A stretch of 64,000 nucleotides of DNA, taken from Faecalicatena absiana (GTDB lineage: Bacteria > Bacillota > Bacilli > Lactobacillales > Lactobacillaceae). Of the stretch, positions 53,390 to 62,536 are shown in pieces (position 1 is the first letter of the stretch; every line of letters starts with the position of its first letter). The notes beneath the pieces are model-generated. The model saw only the letters and a list, made by a program, of their open reading frames with translations, had not been told where the DNA came from and made no database searches. The DNA is taken from NCBI GenBank assembly GCA_017309015.1, contig JAEDAG010000004.1:124001-188000 (forward strand). Direction: 5' to 3'. The translations under genes and the position numbers were made by a program.

Positions 53390-54229
53390 TTATACCTTCC
53401 GGTCAGCGATCAGCTTTTCATGGGCCTGGATGTGAGTCAAGCGCTTTTTATCCCGGTTTAAAAGCAAGAGGAAGATTGCTTCAACCAAAGACGATGATGC
53501 CAGGCGGGAAAAGAGATATTCTTCCTGCAAGACCGTCTGGCCAATTGCAGTTGTCAGATGGTAGTCGCTCTTAGCAGCTAAGGGCGAGTCTGGCCGGTTG
53601 GTCATGGCTACGACCTTGATGCCTTTTTCCTTGGCCAAATCAGCCAGTTTTAACAAGCCAGATGATTCACCAGAGTTGGAAATCAGCCAAAGGCAGTCGC
53701 TGCTGCTCATATTCATGGTCTGGCCGATTACCGTTTCCATGGTCGGACTGGAAATAGCCAATAAGCCCAATTGGTTCAGCTTGTAGACCGCGTCTTCAGC
53801 AACTGGATAGGTGTCCCCTTCTGCCGCGACTTGGATCAGGCGGCTTTTTTCCAAGAGATCCAGGACTTCTTTTAGAGTAGCAGCTGGCAAGCGGCGAAGA
53901 GTCCGGTCAATTTCGTCCTCCTTGCTGGCCGCGATCTGGTCCAGGGCTTGGGAGACATTATCCTGGTTCAGGGATGCCAAGCTTGAGACGGGTGACTTTA
54001 CCCGGGCCAGACTGACTTTCAGCTGGTGAAAGCCCGATAAATTCAAATTGTGGCAAAAGCGGGTTACTGAGGCCCCGCTGACGCCTGCTGCTTGGGCCAG
54101 CTGGGAAATCGTGTAGTTAACCACTGCCTCTGGCTTGCTTAATATAATCTGGGCAACCTTTTGGTCACTTGGGGACATGCCATTTTTCCGGCAAAGGATC
54201 TGCTCAATGATGCTCTCTTCGTTTTCCAT
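53390..54229 (-). CDS. MurR/RpiR-family regulator (HTH + SIS domain)
   Basis: 279 aa. The N-terminal HTH_6 domain ends AAGVSGASVTRFCHNLNLSG (recognition helix). The C-terminal SIS sugar-phosphate-binding domain contains LIQVAAEGDTYPVAEDAVYK and LWLISNSGESSGLLKLADLA. It is divergent from rpiA with shared operators, so it probably senses a sugar phosphate and controls rpiA and the following oxidoreductase. Confidence 0.92.
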   Translation of the reverse strand: MENEESIIEQILCRKNGMSPSDQKVAQIILSKPEAVVNYTISQLAQAAGVSGASVTRFCHNLNLSGFHQLKVSLARVKSPVSSLASLNQDNVSQALDQIAASKEDEIDRTLRRLPAATLKEVLDLLEKSRLIQVAAEGDTYPVAEDAVYKLNQLGLLAISSPTMETVIGQTMNMSSSDCLWLISNSGESSGLLKLADLAKEKGIKVVAMTNRPDSPLAAKSDYHLTTAIGQTVLQEEYLFSRLASSSLVEAIFLLLLNRDKKRLTHIQAHEKLIADRKV

Positions 54230-54283
54230 GTTTACCAGTCTTTCTCCTGTTCCTTCTTGATTCTACAGTGCTATTATAGCATC

Positions 54284-54359
54284 TCTTGTAAATTAATTTC
54301 GCCGATTTTAAGATCTTGTAAATTAATTTATTGACATTCCCCTGTCTTTTGCTTACTAT
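54284..54359. promoter_or_regulatory. rpiR-rpiA divergent control region
   Basis: Two exact copies of TCTTGTAAATTAATTT (54284-54299 and 54314-54329, 30 bases apart), each containing the palindrome AAATTAATTT, lie between the promoters. Rightward TTGACA (54331-54336)-17-TACTAT (54354-54359). Leftward an extended -10 TGCTATAAT. Such TGTAAATTAATTT sites fit an RpiR operator. Confidence 0.72.
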
Positions 54360-54430
54360 GATTTTGTAAAGAAATTTCAGCTAAACTAGCAATGTAGAAA
54401 ATAATTTACGGTTTTTAGAAGGAGAATGTG

Positions 54431-55081
54431 ATGACTTTAATTTCAGATTTCGCGTTGAAGAAGATTCAACCAGGGCAAAAAGTTTCCCTTGGCGGCGGAA
54501 GCAACGTGGCCGACCTGACCAGGGCAATCGCTGAGGCCGACCTGGCCCTTGACCTCTACTCCCCTGCCCCGGCTACCCGGCAGTTAGGGGCCAGTCTCGG
54601 CCTGGCAATTAAGCCAGCAGAAGAAGCAGACCAGCTTGACCTGGCCTTTGACGGAGCAGACAGCGTTGATTTTTCCTTAAGGGCACTCAAGAGCAAGGGG
54701 GGCATCCATCTTTTTGAAAAAATCGCCGCGCAAGAGGCTGATGAATACATCCTTCTTTTGCCAGAAGGCCGGCTAAGAGAAAAGCTCAACCCAGATATCC
54801 AGCTCTGCCTTGAAGTAGCTGCTCCAGCTGTTAAATCCTTGCTTAATTTCGCTAAAGGCTTGGCTTTGAAGGCCAGTGTCCGAGAAGACGAATCAATTTT
54901 GGGCAACAAGCTAGTTGATCTATACGCGGAAAATTGGGACAAGATCGAAGAAGTAAACCAGCAACTGCTTGCCTTTAATGGCGTTGTTGCCTCGTCGCTT
55001 TTTGCAGGAGAAGTTACTTCCGTCATCACTGTTCAAAATGGACAAGCAGTTGAAATTGGCAAAGGAGAAAATCATGACTAA
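54431..55081 (+). CDS. rpiA: Ribose-5-phosphate isomerase A-like protein
   Basis: 216 aa from ATG 54431 (AGAAGGAGAATGTG upstream; the GTG at 54428 is too close). Features: QKVSLGGGSNVADLTRAI (phosphate loop, diverged from the usual GLGTGSTA), QLDLAFDGADSVDF (catalytic Asp region) and KSKGGIHLFEKIAAQEADEYILL. The divergence suggests a specialised isomerase rather than the housekeeping RpiA. Stop overlaps the next gene start. Confidence 0.82.
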   Translation: MTLISDFALKKIQPGQKVSLGGGSNVADLTRAIAEADLALDLYSPAPATRQLGASLGLAIKPAEEADQLDLAFDGADSVDFSLRALKSKGGIHLFEKIAAQEADEYILLLPEGRLREKLNPDIQLCLEVAAPAVKSLLNFAKGLALKASVREDESILGNKLVDLYAENWDKIEEVNQQLLAFNGVVASSLFAGEVTSVITVQNGQAVEIGKGENHD

Positions 55082-56060
55082 ATACAATTGGGGAATTATC
55101 GGGACTGGCTGGATTGCCGGAGAAATGGCTGACGCATTAAAGCGGGTCAACGGCGAAGTCCACGCTGCCGCCAACCCTCATAAAGAGGCTTTGGAAGCTT
55201 TTGGTCAGGAAAAGGGAATCAAGCATCTTTATACTGACCCAGATGAGATGATCAAGGATCCCAACCTGGATATCGTTTATATTGCCACCCCGCATAACTT
55301 CCACTACCAATATGCTAAGCAGGCACTGTTGGCTGGCAAGCATGTTTTTTGCGAAAAAGCGATCACGATTAACGAAAAGCAGCTGGAAAACCTGGCAAGC
55401 CTGGCTAAAGAAACGAATTTGATTTTAACAGAAGGCCTTACCCTCTACCACATGCCGCTTTACCGCAAGGTCAAGGAGCTGATCGCTTCCGGCAAATTGG
55501 GCCAGATCCAGCTGGTGCAAGTCAACTTCGGCAGTTTGAAGGATTATGATCCGGCCAACCGTTTCTTCTCAAAGGACCTGGCTGGCGGCGGGCTCTTAGA
55601 TATCGGCGGCTACGCTACGGCTTTTGCTCGGACCTTCCTGGATGAGATGCCTAACAATATTTTGACGACGGTGAAGTTTTTTGAAACGGGCGTGGACGAA
55701 CAGTCCGGCATTATTTTGAAAAATGACCGCCAGCAGCTGGCTGTGATGGCTCTGTCGATGCGGGCCAAGCAGCCAAAACGGGGCGTCATTTCCGGGACTA
55801 AGGGCTATGTCGAGATCAGCAACTACCCGCGGGCCATGCAGGCGGAAGTTACCTACACTGCCTCAGCTCATGAAGAACGCAAAGAGACGATCACGGCTGG
55901 GGAAAGCGACCTGGCTCTGGACTATGAAGTAGCCGACATGCAGCGGTATGTAGAGCAGGGCCATGACGATGGCGAACTGCAGACCTCCCGGGAAGTGATG
56001 CACATTTTGACGGCGGTTAGAGGCCAATGGGGGATGCGTTTCCCGGACGACAAGAACTAG
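55074..56060 (+). CDS. Gfo/Idh/MocA-family NAD(P)-dependent oxidoreductase
   Basis: 328 aa. N-terminal Rossmann motif WGIIGTGWIAGEMADAL, then IVYIATPHNFHYQYAKQALL, KHVFCEKAITINEKQLENL (family EKP-like motif, here EKA) and a C-terminal substrate domain with GGGLLDIGGYATAFARTFL. ATG 55074 follows AAAGGAGAAAATC and overlaps the rpiA stop. Probably a sugar or polyol dehydrogenase feeding the pentose phosphate route with RpiA. Confidence 0.92.
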   Translation: MTKYNWGIIGTGWIAGEMADALKRVNGEVHAAANPHKEALEAFGQEKGIKHLYTDPDEMIKDPNLDIVYIATPHNFHYQYAKQALLAGKHVFCEKAITINEKQLENLASLAKETNLILTEGLTLYHMPLYRKVKELIASGKLGQIQLVQVNFGSLKDYDPANRFFSKDLAGGGLLDIGGYATAFARTFLDEMPNNILTTVKFFETGVDEQSGIILKNDRQQLAVMALSMRAKQPKRGVISGTKGYVEISNYPRAMQAEVTYTASAHEERKETITAGESDLALDYEVADMQRYVEQGHDDGELQTSREVMHILTAVRGQWGMRFPDDKN

Positions 56061-56102
56061 ATTTATCTGATAAATTGTCTATTCTCAAAAACTTGGTACA
56101 AG

Positions 56103-56135
56103 AAAAGAGTGAGTTCAGTGAACCCACTCTTTTTT
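56103..56135. terminator. Terminator after the rpiA operon
   Basis: AAGAGTG-GTTCA / GAAC-CACTCTT hairpin followed by TTTTTT, shared by the converging gene at 56140. Confidence 0.82.
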
Positions 56136-56139
56136 GCTC

Positions 56140-56709
56140 TTATTCAACGATGCCGAAGCCGCCAGTCCAGCCGATTTGTTCGCTGGCTGCCAGGGTCATT
56201 TGCAGGAAACCAGTTGCTTCCAGTTCTCTTGCCCGCTTCAAGGCGCCGGCGTCCAGGACCCGCAAAGGACTGCCAGCTAAAGCTTCCTTAATGGTTGCCT
56301 TGGCTTCCTGGTCATCACCGGCCAGAAGAACCGTGGTTGGCAAGTCGCCAATTTTTCCGCTTTGCAGAGTTGCGGCAAAAGTCGTGTTGAAGCCCTTGAC
56401 CACCTTGGAATTTGGCAGCCAGGACTGGAGCAATTGCGCGGCGGACGAGTCAGCTGGCACGACCAATTCGTCCCAAGTGTCGAAGTTCAGAGGGTTGCTG
56501 ATGTCGATGACGATCTTGCCCTTCAGCTCTTCCTTGTATTGACTAGCAATGCTTTCCAAAGCGCTGAATGGCACGGCCATGATTACCAGGTCGCCAAGAT
56601 TTTCTGCCTTGTCGCCACTACCAAAGTATTCCACTTGATTGCCGGCCAGTTCGAAGTTCTTGCCGATTGATTGCCCCATGTTGCCCTTGCCAAAAATTGT
56701 TACCTTCAT
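56140..56709 (-). CDS. NADPH-dependent F420 reductase-like oxidoreductase
   Basis: 189 aa. KVTIFGKGNMGQSIGKNFEL is a dinucleotide-binding motif of the F420:NADP reductase (NAD_binding_F420) family. VIMAVPFSALESIA, KIVIDISNPLNF and VVKGFNTTFAATL follow. Lactobacilli do not make F420, so it likely uses another substrate. ATG 56709 is within TTTTTACC...; upstream AGGTAAAAACA acts as ribosome site. A deleted copy is at 49741. Confidence 0.88.
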   Translation of the reverse strand: MKVTIFGKGNMGQSIGKNFELAGNQVEYFGSGDKAENLGDLVIMAVPFSALESIASQYKEELKGKIVIDISNPLNFDTWDELVVPADSSAAQLLQSWLPNSKVVKGFNTTFAATLQSGKIGDLPTTVLLAGDDQEAKATIKEALAGSPLRVLDAGALKRARELEATGFLQMTLAASEQIGWTGGFGIVE

Positions 56710-56805
56710 TGTTTTTACCTCGTTTGCTTTCTTTTTGTAAGTTGTTAATCATAAGAATACACGCTTGTCAAAAGAAAGTCAAGGATCTTCTTACAAAAAG
56801 TTAGC

Positions 56806-56841
56806 AAAATAAAAATCCAGCCCGAAAGTGGACTGGATTAG
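56806..56841 (-). terminator. Terminator of the 56844 gene (repeated hairpin family)
   Basis: AATCCAGTCC-ACTTTC-GGGCTGGATT with T-rich tail. Near-identical hairpins occur at 58704 and, decayed, near 50150. Confidence 0.85.
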
Positions 56842-56843
56842 GT

Positions 56844-58607
56844 TTATTCGTGATCTTTGTGCTTTTTGATCATGTCTAAAATGGCCTGCATGGCCTCAAT
56901 TTTTTGCAATTGCTCACCATGGATGTCTGGATTGGACTTCCACTCATCAGTTGTCCAACCCTTGAGGACATAGACGTGCCGGTTCTTGTCATAGCTGTGG
57001 ATCAAGTCGAGGATCTTATTTTCAACCTCTTCGTTAAGTGGCTTGCCGCCATTAGCCAGCAGCTGGCGGAACTCCTCTTTAGGAATTGGGTCAACATCTT
57101 CAAGTCCGCCCTTGCTCGTCCAGAGGAAGTGATCAACTATCTTTCTGGCCAAATCTTTGCTTTCCAGGCTGACAATCTTGGCATCCCTGCTCCCTAATTG
57201 CGTAAAGTAGGCCAGCAGGTCCAGCTCTTCTTTCTCCTGCTGGTGGCCGGAATAAGCCAGCATGTCTTCTGGCTCCCAGTACTCACTTGCGTATTCGCTG
57301 AAGTAGACATTATAAACGCCTTCCAGTGCTTTTAAGCCGTCTGGACCCAGCAGGTCTTCATTCACAAGTATCCGTTCAAATTCGAAGTCGATCCCGTTTT
57401 TTAAAAGTTCATGCTGTTCAAAAATATAGTAAGGCACTTTTTCCCGGCGAACCAGTTCAGCAAAGGCGATGAATTCATCGTCGCTGATGTGAGGGTAATG
57501 ATTTTTGTCCTTAATATCTTCGTAAATTTGGGCGAGGTCAACGAGTTCGATTACGCCGTAGAGGTTGACGGCTGCTTGGAAGAATTTGTGCAAGAAGTCC
57601 AGCTTCTCTTCGTCAAAGCCGGCATCCGCATACCGCTTCTTCATAGTCTTATCGAGCAGACGCTTAGGGTAGCTGGCTTTTTTGCGCATTGCGGCGTGTG
57701 GGTGAGTATCACTGGCTAGGTCCAACAGCATCTGGCCAAGTTGCTGAAGGTGATCAGATGGGTCATAGTCTTCATCTAAATCGAAATGATCGTCATCATC
57801 TTTATAGAAAGAATCGTCAAAATATTCATTCTCAGTGATGTCTTCCTTAGGGATCCCCATCATCTTTCCATAAGTGTAGCCGCCAAGGCCCCAGCAAGGG
57901 AGGTCGTAAAGTGCCCGCTTCATCAGCGTGCAGATTTCTTGGAAAGTGTGCTTGCCATAGTCAAGCCGGTAGAATAAGGAGAGATTTTCAAATTCTGCTG
58001 AAGCTGCCTCCAAATTACCTGGACTGGTTTGGTAGGCATAGGTCACTAACTTGGTGATTTCGTTTAGGCCAGTGTCGTTTGGATAGATCTGACTTTCCAC
58101 CTGATCAAGCGGTTTGTCAAAGGCCTTCAGCTCTGCCATAATTTTTTGAAAAGCGCGGTCGTCAACTGTTTCTTTGTGCTCGGCAAAGTCGCGAAGGTCG
58201 TTAGGAGTTAAGTAAAACTTGCTGCTGAATTCGCAGAGTTCCATATAGAGGTACCAGATTTCATGAATACTGTCTTCTTTCCAGGCAACACTTTCATGAA
58301 CCAAAAGTGGGCTGGTTAAGGGGATGCCAGAATCATTGCAGTACTTGTTTATGATTTCTGGACTGAAAATAGCGTAATGCTCAAGCAATTTACTGCCTGT
58401 GACTTCGCCGAAAGTGAGGAATTGCTCAAATGTAATTTCCGGGTAGTCCTGGTTCTGCCTTTTGATGTCTTTGTACAAGCCGTACAGATCCTCAAGAGAG
58501 ATGATCCCGTATGCATTAACCGCGCCAGTATAGAACTGGAGAAGGAAGTCTATCGACTCCTCTGACAGGCCGATTTTTTTGAGTTTAGTGATTGCTGATT
58601 TTTGCAT
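56844..58607 (-). CDS. Unrecognised protein with an internal duplication
   Basis: 587 aa from ATG 58607 (GGGGGAGCTTGACC upstream). Two helical repeats are clear: GLSEESIDFLLQFYTGAVNA followed by YGIISLEDLYGLYKDIK (about 14-52), and GFDEEKLDFLHKFFQAAVNL followed by YGVIELVDLAQIYEDIK (about 325-365). Each is followed by an acidic segment ending in FAEL/FGEV. A very acidic linker (DDSFYKDDDDHFDLDEDYDP) separates the halves. A second, weaker repeat (SIHEIWYLYMELCEFSSKFY; GVYNVYFSEYASEYWEPEDM) continues each half. Cytoplasmic. No function known to me. Confidence 0.8.
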   Translation of the reverse strand: MQKSAITKLKKIGLSEESIDFLLQFYTGAVNAYGIISLEDLYGLYKDIKRQNQDYPEITFEQFLTFGEVTGSKLLEHYAIFSPEIINKYCNDSGIPLTSPLLVHESVAWKEDSIHEIWYLYMELCEFSSKFYLTPNDLRDFAEHKETVDDRAFQKIMAELKAFDKPLDQVESQIYPNDTGLNEITKLVTYAYQTSPGNLEAASAEFENLSLFYRLDYGKHTFQEICTLMKRALYDLPCWGLGGYTYGKMMGIPKEDITENEYFDDSFYKDDDDHFDLDEDYDPSDHLQQLGQMLLDLASDTHPHAAMRKKASYPKRLLDKTMKKRYADAGFDEEKLDFLHKFFQAAVNLYGVIELVDLAQIYEDIKDKNHYPHISDDEFIAFAELVRREKVPYYIFEQHELLKNGIDFEFERILVNEDLLGPDGLKALEGVYNVYFSEYASEYWEPEDMLAYSGHQQEKEELDLLAYFTQLGSRDAKIVSLESKDLARKIVDHFLWTSKGGLEDVDPIPKEEFRQLLANGGKPLNEEVENKILDLIHSYDKNRHVYVLKGWTTDEWKSNPDIHGEQLQKIEAMQAILDMIKKHKDHE

Positions 58608-58703
58608 GGTCAAGCTCCCCCTTTTTGTAAAATACGTTATTGCGTCTAAAGCTATTTTACCCGATCTTGGGAGGAAATGTGGGACTCCGGGATTTGTGGG
58701 ATA

Positions 58704-58736
58704 AAAATAATCCAGTCCGAAAGTGGACTGGATTAT
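58704..58736 (-). terminator. Terminator of the lysine-rich surface protein gene
   Basis: AATAATCCAGTCC-ACTTTC-GGACTGGATTATT with TTTAT tail. Confidence 0.88.
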
Positions 58737-58741
58737 TGGGA

Positions 58742-59989
58742 TTATTTGACGTTAACGATGAAGTTGTCGGTGTCGTAGCTACTACCGTCTGGGAACTTGA
58801 TAGTCAAGTAGTCTTCATATTTCCCTGGATCCAATGTATCTGTAGAGTCCAAAGAGCCATTGAAGCGTACTACAGTTCCCTCCGGTAATGCAGAAGCATT
58901 AGTCAAAAAGAAACTTGGATCAACTAATGTATTTTCCAATAAATCATCATCATGGTATTCCAAAGCTGAGGATGAAGAAACCGTAAAACTTGAAGCTTTT
59001 GGTGCAACCTTAATCGTTTCAGCTTGTGACGGTAACACTGTAATCTTAAATTTGTTGGTATCTTCATAAGATCCGTCTGGATAAGTCACCTTAACATGTA
59101 CCGTATAAGTCCCTGGCTTAGTAACAGAAAGTGGCTCCTCGGAATCTGTGTTCAATTCAAACTGTGTTCTATCAGATGACGACTTAAATTGTGAAAAGAT
59201 TGGGTCATTTGGGAAGTAGCCCGCTGGATTAGTGATAAAGTACTTACGGATTGAATAATCTACGCCGTACTCAATTGAATCATCTGCACCGTACTCAAGT
59301 GTTACATCATGAACAGTCGGCTGATACTTATCAACATCAGTAGTCGGAACCACAAAAGTTACTGAACCAACTACTTCCTTTGAGCCATCAGCGTATGTAA
59401 CTTGAATTCTAGTTGTGTAGGTACCACCCTTTTGACCGTTAACCGGATCCAAATACTTGTAGCTTGTACTTACTGGAATTGATGAATCGTTAGTAATAAA
59501 CTTTCGTGCTTCATAGTCCCAATCATCGGTAACGTCAGTACCCCACTTCAAATTAACCGTACCGCTCTTAACCTGTGGTTGGTACTTGTCTGCCATAGTC
59601 AGACGCTTAACAACCTTCTGAGCGGGTTTCTTAGTGGTAGTCTTCTTGACAACCTTCGTCACTGGCTTCTTGGTGGTTGTCTTCTTTACCACCTTTTTGG
59701 CAGTCTTCTTGCTAGTAGTCTTCTTTGGAGCAGCCTTCTTTGCGGTCTTCTTGACTACCTTCTTTTTAGCAACCTTCTTAAACGGCTTCTTAGTAGCTTT
59801 CTTCTTACTAGTCTTTTTAGCTACTTTCTTAGTCGACTTCTTCTTGGTACTCTTTTTGGCTTTCTTCGCCTTCTTAGTACTCTTCTTTGCAGCCATGGCA
59901 GTTGGTGCTACTTCTACTGCTGGAACTGCAGCGCCCAACAAAGCCAAGGCAACAGAAACCTTACTGATGGCTTTCAGTTTGTTACCCAT
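58742..59989 (-). CDS. Secreted lysine-rich surface protein with Rib-like domains
   Basis: 415 aa. The signal peptide (SKVSVALALLGAAVPAVEVA) is followed by about 100 residues almost entirely Lys, Thr and Ala (KKSTKKAKKAKKSTKKKSTK onward), a strongly cationic wall- or DNA-binding segment. Then come three domains of about 90 residues of the Rib/alpha-like type, recognisable by KYQP, PGTYTVHVKVTYPDGSYEDT and PGKYEDYLTIKFPDGSSYDT. No LPXTG motif, so attachment is probably electrostatic. ATG 59989 follows GAGAGGACAAAATT. Confidence 0.85.
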   Translation of the reverse strand: MGNKLKAISKVSVALALLGAAVPAVEVAPTAMAAKKSTKKAKKAKKSTKKKSTKKVAKKTSKKKATKKPFKKVAKKKVVKKTAKKAAPKKTTSKKTAKKVVKKTTTKKPVTKVVKKTTTKKPAQKVVKRLTMADKYQPQVKSGTVNLKWGTDVTDDWDYEARKFITNDSSIPVSTSYKYLDPVNGQKGGTYTTRIQVTYADGSKEVVGSVTFVVPTTDVDKYQPTVHDVTLEYGADDSIEYGVDYSIRKYFITNPAGYFPNDPIFSQFKSSSDRTQFELNTDSEEPLSVTKPGTYTVHVKVTYPDGSYEDTNKFKITVLPSQAETIKVAPKASSFTVSSSSALEYHDDDLLENTLVDPSFFLTNASALPEGTVVRFNGSLDSTDTLDPGKYEDYLTIKFPDGSSYDTDNFIVNVK

Positions 59990-60034
59990 AATTTTGTCCT
60001 CTCACATATTATTAGATGATTACACATTTTAATT

Positions 60035-60061
60035 TTTGACCCAAACGCTGTATTTGTCAAA
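60035..60061 (-). promoter_or_regulatory. Conserved upstream element TTTGAC-N15-GTCAAA
   Basis: Leftward TTTGAC, 15 bases, GTCAAA, followed by AATTAAAATGTGT. The same arrangement precedes the 62491 gene. It may be a shared operator overlapping a TTGACA -35 box. Confidence 0.55.
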
Positions 60062-60165
60062 TTACTTTTTTGCAAAACAATCATCTATTGTATGCAGACT
60101 AGTTTATCAGTCTTAATGCTTGCCCCAGCGCCAATTATAACCAAATTCGTAAATATCCAGAAAAA

Positions 60166-60206
60166 TAAAAAAGTATGATCCCGAATATATATCGGATTCA
60201 TACTTT
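60166..60206 (-). terminator. Terminator after the SLAP/CAP protein gene
   Basis: AAAGTATGA-CCGA / TCGG-TCATACTTT hairpin with TTTTA tail. Confidence 0.85.
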
Positions 60207-60247
60207 AACAAGCTTAACTAATCTCCCTAATAATTACACTACTGTAA

Positions 60248-62491
60248 TTACTTCTCACTTGGGACTTTCCAAGAGTCCTTGTAAGCTTTATAAGCCTTTG
60301 CCACTTGCTGATTAACACCCTTAATCTTTTCCACTTTAGCATTGGCCTCCTCATAAGCCTTTTTACTGCTATTCACATTCTCTTGAGCAGCATTGACCTC
60401 TGACTTGTCAGCTTGTGCTTGTTCGTAGTTGGACTTTGCCGTATTCATAGGCGACTCGTAAGACGCAACATAGCTATTAAGCGCGGCTTCAAACTCATCA
60501 ACGCTCACTTGCGTCCCTGAGTCTCTGGTTTTGCCAAAATCTGCCGCACTTGTTTCCGTATTTTGATCAAAAACCAAACCAACGTAGTCATAATCGCCCA
60601 TGCAGTTCGTGTAGTGGCCCGTGACGCCGCTTTCATGAGCGTCATAAATTGCTTTTTCTTCAGTATACCAGCCATCTAATGGATCACCGTAGCCCCATGC
60701 TAAATTCTCTGCCCAGGAAACATGCAAATCTTCTGGAGAATTGCAGAAATAAGTATGATCCCCTGTGCTGTTTGAGACAACATTGGCAATACTTGCGTAG
60801 ATCATGAGGTCATAATCTACGCCTAAAGCAGCATGATTAGAAAAATTATTGTCTGTTGCCCGCAGACTGTTAAGCTCCTTGATCAGCTTAACGTCATTCT
60901 TTAAGTTGCTTGTTTTAAGCGCGCTCTTGACGGAATCATCCAAGCCATTTACATAGCCGGCCAACACAGCAACATTTGCCATGCCGGTTTTTGAGTCTTG
61001 ATAGTAATTAGGCGTTGCCTTGCTCATGATAAAGTCATAGCCAGCTGCTTCATAAGCACTTGAAGCTTCATCATATTTAGTCTTGGTTGCTGAAACCTTG
61101 TTATTGTAGCTAGTTTCAGCATCCGTGTAGGCTTGATTTGCGTTATCCAAGGTTGCCTTCTTTTGATTTAAGTCATTCTGCGCAGCTTCTAACGAACCCA
61201 ACTCTTCAGCCAGCTTCTTGTACTTCTCATAATCAGCCTTGGCTTGTTTGTCATAAGTCGGACGAGTTGAACCAGCAGCAATCGTGGTTGTCGTAAATCC
61301 ATCCGCCTTAACCCAAGCAGAACTATTGTTATCCAGCGGATCGGCTATCTTATACCAGTTTACGCCACTCTTATCCGTAGTCGTCGCTGATACGTGATAA
61401 ACAATTGGATAGTAGCTGCCTTCAAAAAGTTCCGCTGCCGCGGCACTCTTCGTTTTGCTAAATGTGCTGTCGGAGTTTAAAGTGAACATATCAATGTTCT
61501 GACTACCATCCGTAGCACTAACATTTCTCTTTACGTTAAAGTTCGCGGCCTTAACAGATATTGTATTCTTTGAGCTTGAGCTATTAGAGAAACTCGAACT
61601 AGATCCGCTGTTATTTGGCTTAGAAACGGAAGAAGAATTGTTCTTAGTGGTTGAAGAATTACCTTTGTCGCTTACACCAGTGTTCTTTGAATTTGAAGCT
61701 GAATTGGTATTTCCTGCTGAAGAATTACCTTTGTCGCTTGCACCAGTGTTCTTTGAATTTGAAGCTGAATTGGTATCTCCTGCTGAAGAATTGCCTTTGT
61801 CGCTTACACCAGTGTTCTTTGAATTTGAAGCTGAATTGGTATTTCCTGCTAAAAAATTGCCCTTGTCATTTACATCCGTCGTCTTTGAATCTGATGCCGG
61901 ATTGTTGTTAGCTGCAGTAGCATTTTTCTTGTAGGTCACCTTAACAGTCTGATTCTTCAGCTTGTAGGTAACTTTAACTGCACCAATACTTGACCGACTA
62001 GCAGTATACCCTTCCACCCTGGCCACGGTATATTTCTTCCAAGAAGAGGTGCTCCACTTGCCATAGGTCTTCTTCTTAGTCTTGTTATCCGTCTTCACGC
62101 TTCTCTTGATGTAGGCCTTCTGAATCACCTTCTTCTCACCCTTTGGCTGGTAGAGCTTGATGGTTCTGGTGATCTTCTTCGTTTGCGTGGAATAGCTGTA
62201 GCGGACGAAGGCTTTCTTTGCATCACTGGTCCGGATGTAGCGTCCCTTGCCAAGACTGTAGTACTTCTTCCCCTTAATCGTTTTAGTACCATAGACGGTC
62301 AACTTGGCCTTCTTCTTGTATGATTTCTTAGTCTTCTTCCCCTTTGATGTGTATACATAAGCTTTCTTAGTAACATACACTTGGTATTTTGCCGCGGCTT
62401 GTACACTTACTTGTGGTGCAGCAGCAACAAAGCCAGTTGTTCCAAGCAATGCGACTGAAACCTTGCTGATAGCTTTCAGCTTCTTATCCAT
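60248..62491 (-). CDS. S-layer-associated/CAP-domain surface protein
   Basis: 747 aa. Signal peptide to VSVQAAAKYQ. SLAP-like beta domains rich in Lys/Tyr (residues 33-195; YYSLGKGRYIRTSDAKKAFV, VEGYTASRSSIGAVKVTYK) likely bind wall polymers. A Ser/Asn/Gly linker with 22-residue repeats (about 205-300), an SH3/GW-like unit (WYKIADPLDNNSSAWVKADG), a coiled coil, and a CAP/SEC10-like domain (VDYDLMIYASIANV, VSWAENLAWGYGDPLDGWYT, ESGVTGHYTNCMGDYDYVGL) with the conserved His/Glu pattern follow. A second coiled coil ends the protein. No LPXTG. ATG 62491 follows GGGAGGACAAAATC. Confidence 0.88.
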   Translation of the reverse strand: MDKKLKAISKVSVALLGTTGFVAAAPQVSVQAAAKYQVYVTKKAYVYTSKGKKTKKSYKKKAKLTVYGTKTIKGKKYYSLGKGRYIRTSDAKKAFVRYSYSTQTKKITRTIKLYQPKGEKKVIQKAYIKRSVKTDNKTKKKTYGKWSTSSWKKYTVARVEGYTASRSSIGAVKVTYKLKNQTVKVTYKKNATAANNNPASDSKTTDVNDKGNFLAGNTNSASNSKNTGVSDKGNSSAGDTNSASNSKNTGASDKGNSSAGNTNSASNSKNTGVSDKGNSSTTKNNSSSVSKPNNSGSSSSFSNSSSSKNTISVKAANFNVKRNVSATDGSQNIDMFTLNSDSTFSKTKSAAAAELFEGSYYPIVYHVSATTTDKSGVNWYKIADPLDNNSSAWVKADGFTTTTIAAGSTRPTYDKQAKADYEKYKKLAEELGSLEAAQNDLNQKKATLDNANQAYTDAETSYNNKVSATKTKYDEASSAYEAAGYDFIMSKATPNYYQDSKTGMANVAVLAGYVNGLDDSVKSALKTSNLKNDVKLIKELNSLRATDNNFSNHAALGVDYDLMIYASIANVVSNSTGDHTYFCNSPEDLHVSWAENLAWGYGDPLDGWYTEEKAIYDAHESGVTGHYTNCMGDYDYVGLVFDQNTETSAADFGKTRDSGTQVSVDEFEAALNSYVASYESPMNTAKSNYEQAQADKSEVNAAQENVNSSKKAYEEANAKVEKIKGVNQQVAKAYKAYKDSWKVPSEK
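61655..61855 (-). repeat. 66-bp direct repeats in the SLAP/CAP gene
   Basis: Three near-identical units, each containing CCAGTGTTCTTTGAATTTGA, recur every 66 bases and encode a 22-residue Ser/Asn/Gly/Lys linker unit; a fourth is partial. Confidence 0.88.
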
Positions 62492-62536
62492 GATTTTGTC
62501 CTCCCACTTGTTATTAGATATTCACACATTTTAATT

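Noticed and set aside
59579-60032. Hydrophobic open frames antisense to the lysine-rich protein
   Set aside because: The complement of AAG-rich codons reads as Leu/Phe; no ribosome site or independent support.
61655-61855. 66-bp repeats as a CRISPR array
   Set aside because: Units are contiguous, have no unique spacers, and lie in frame inside a surface-protein gene.
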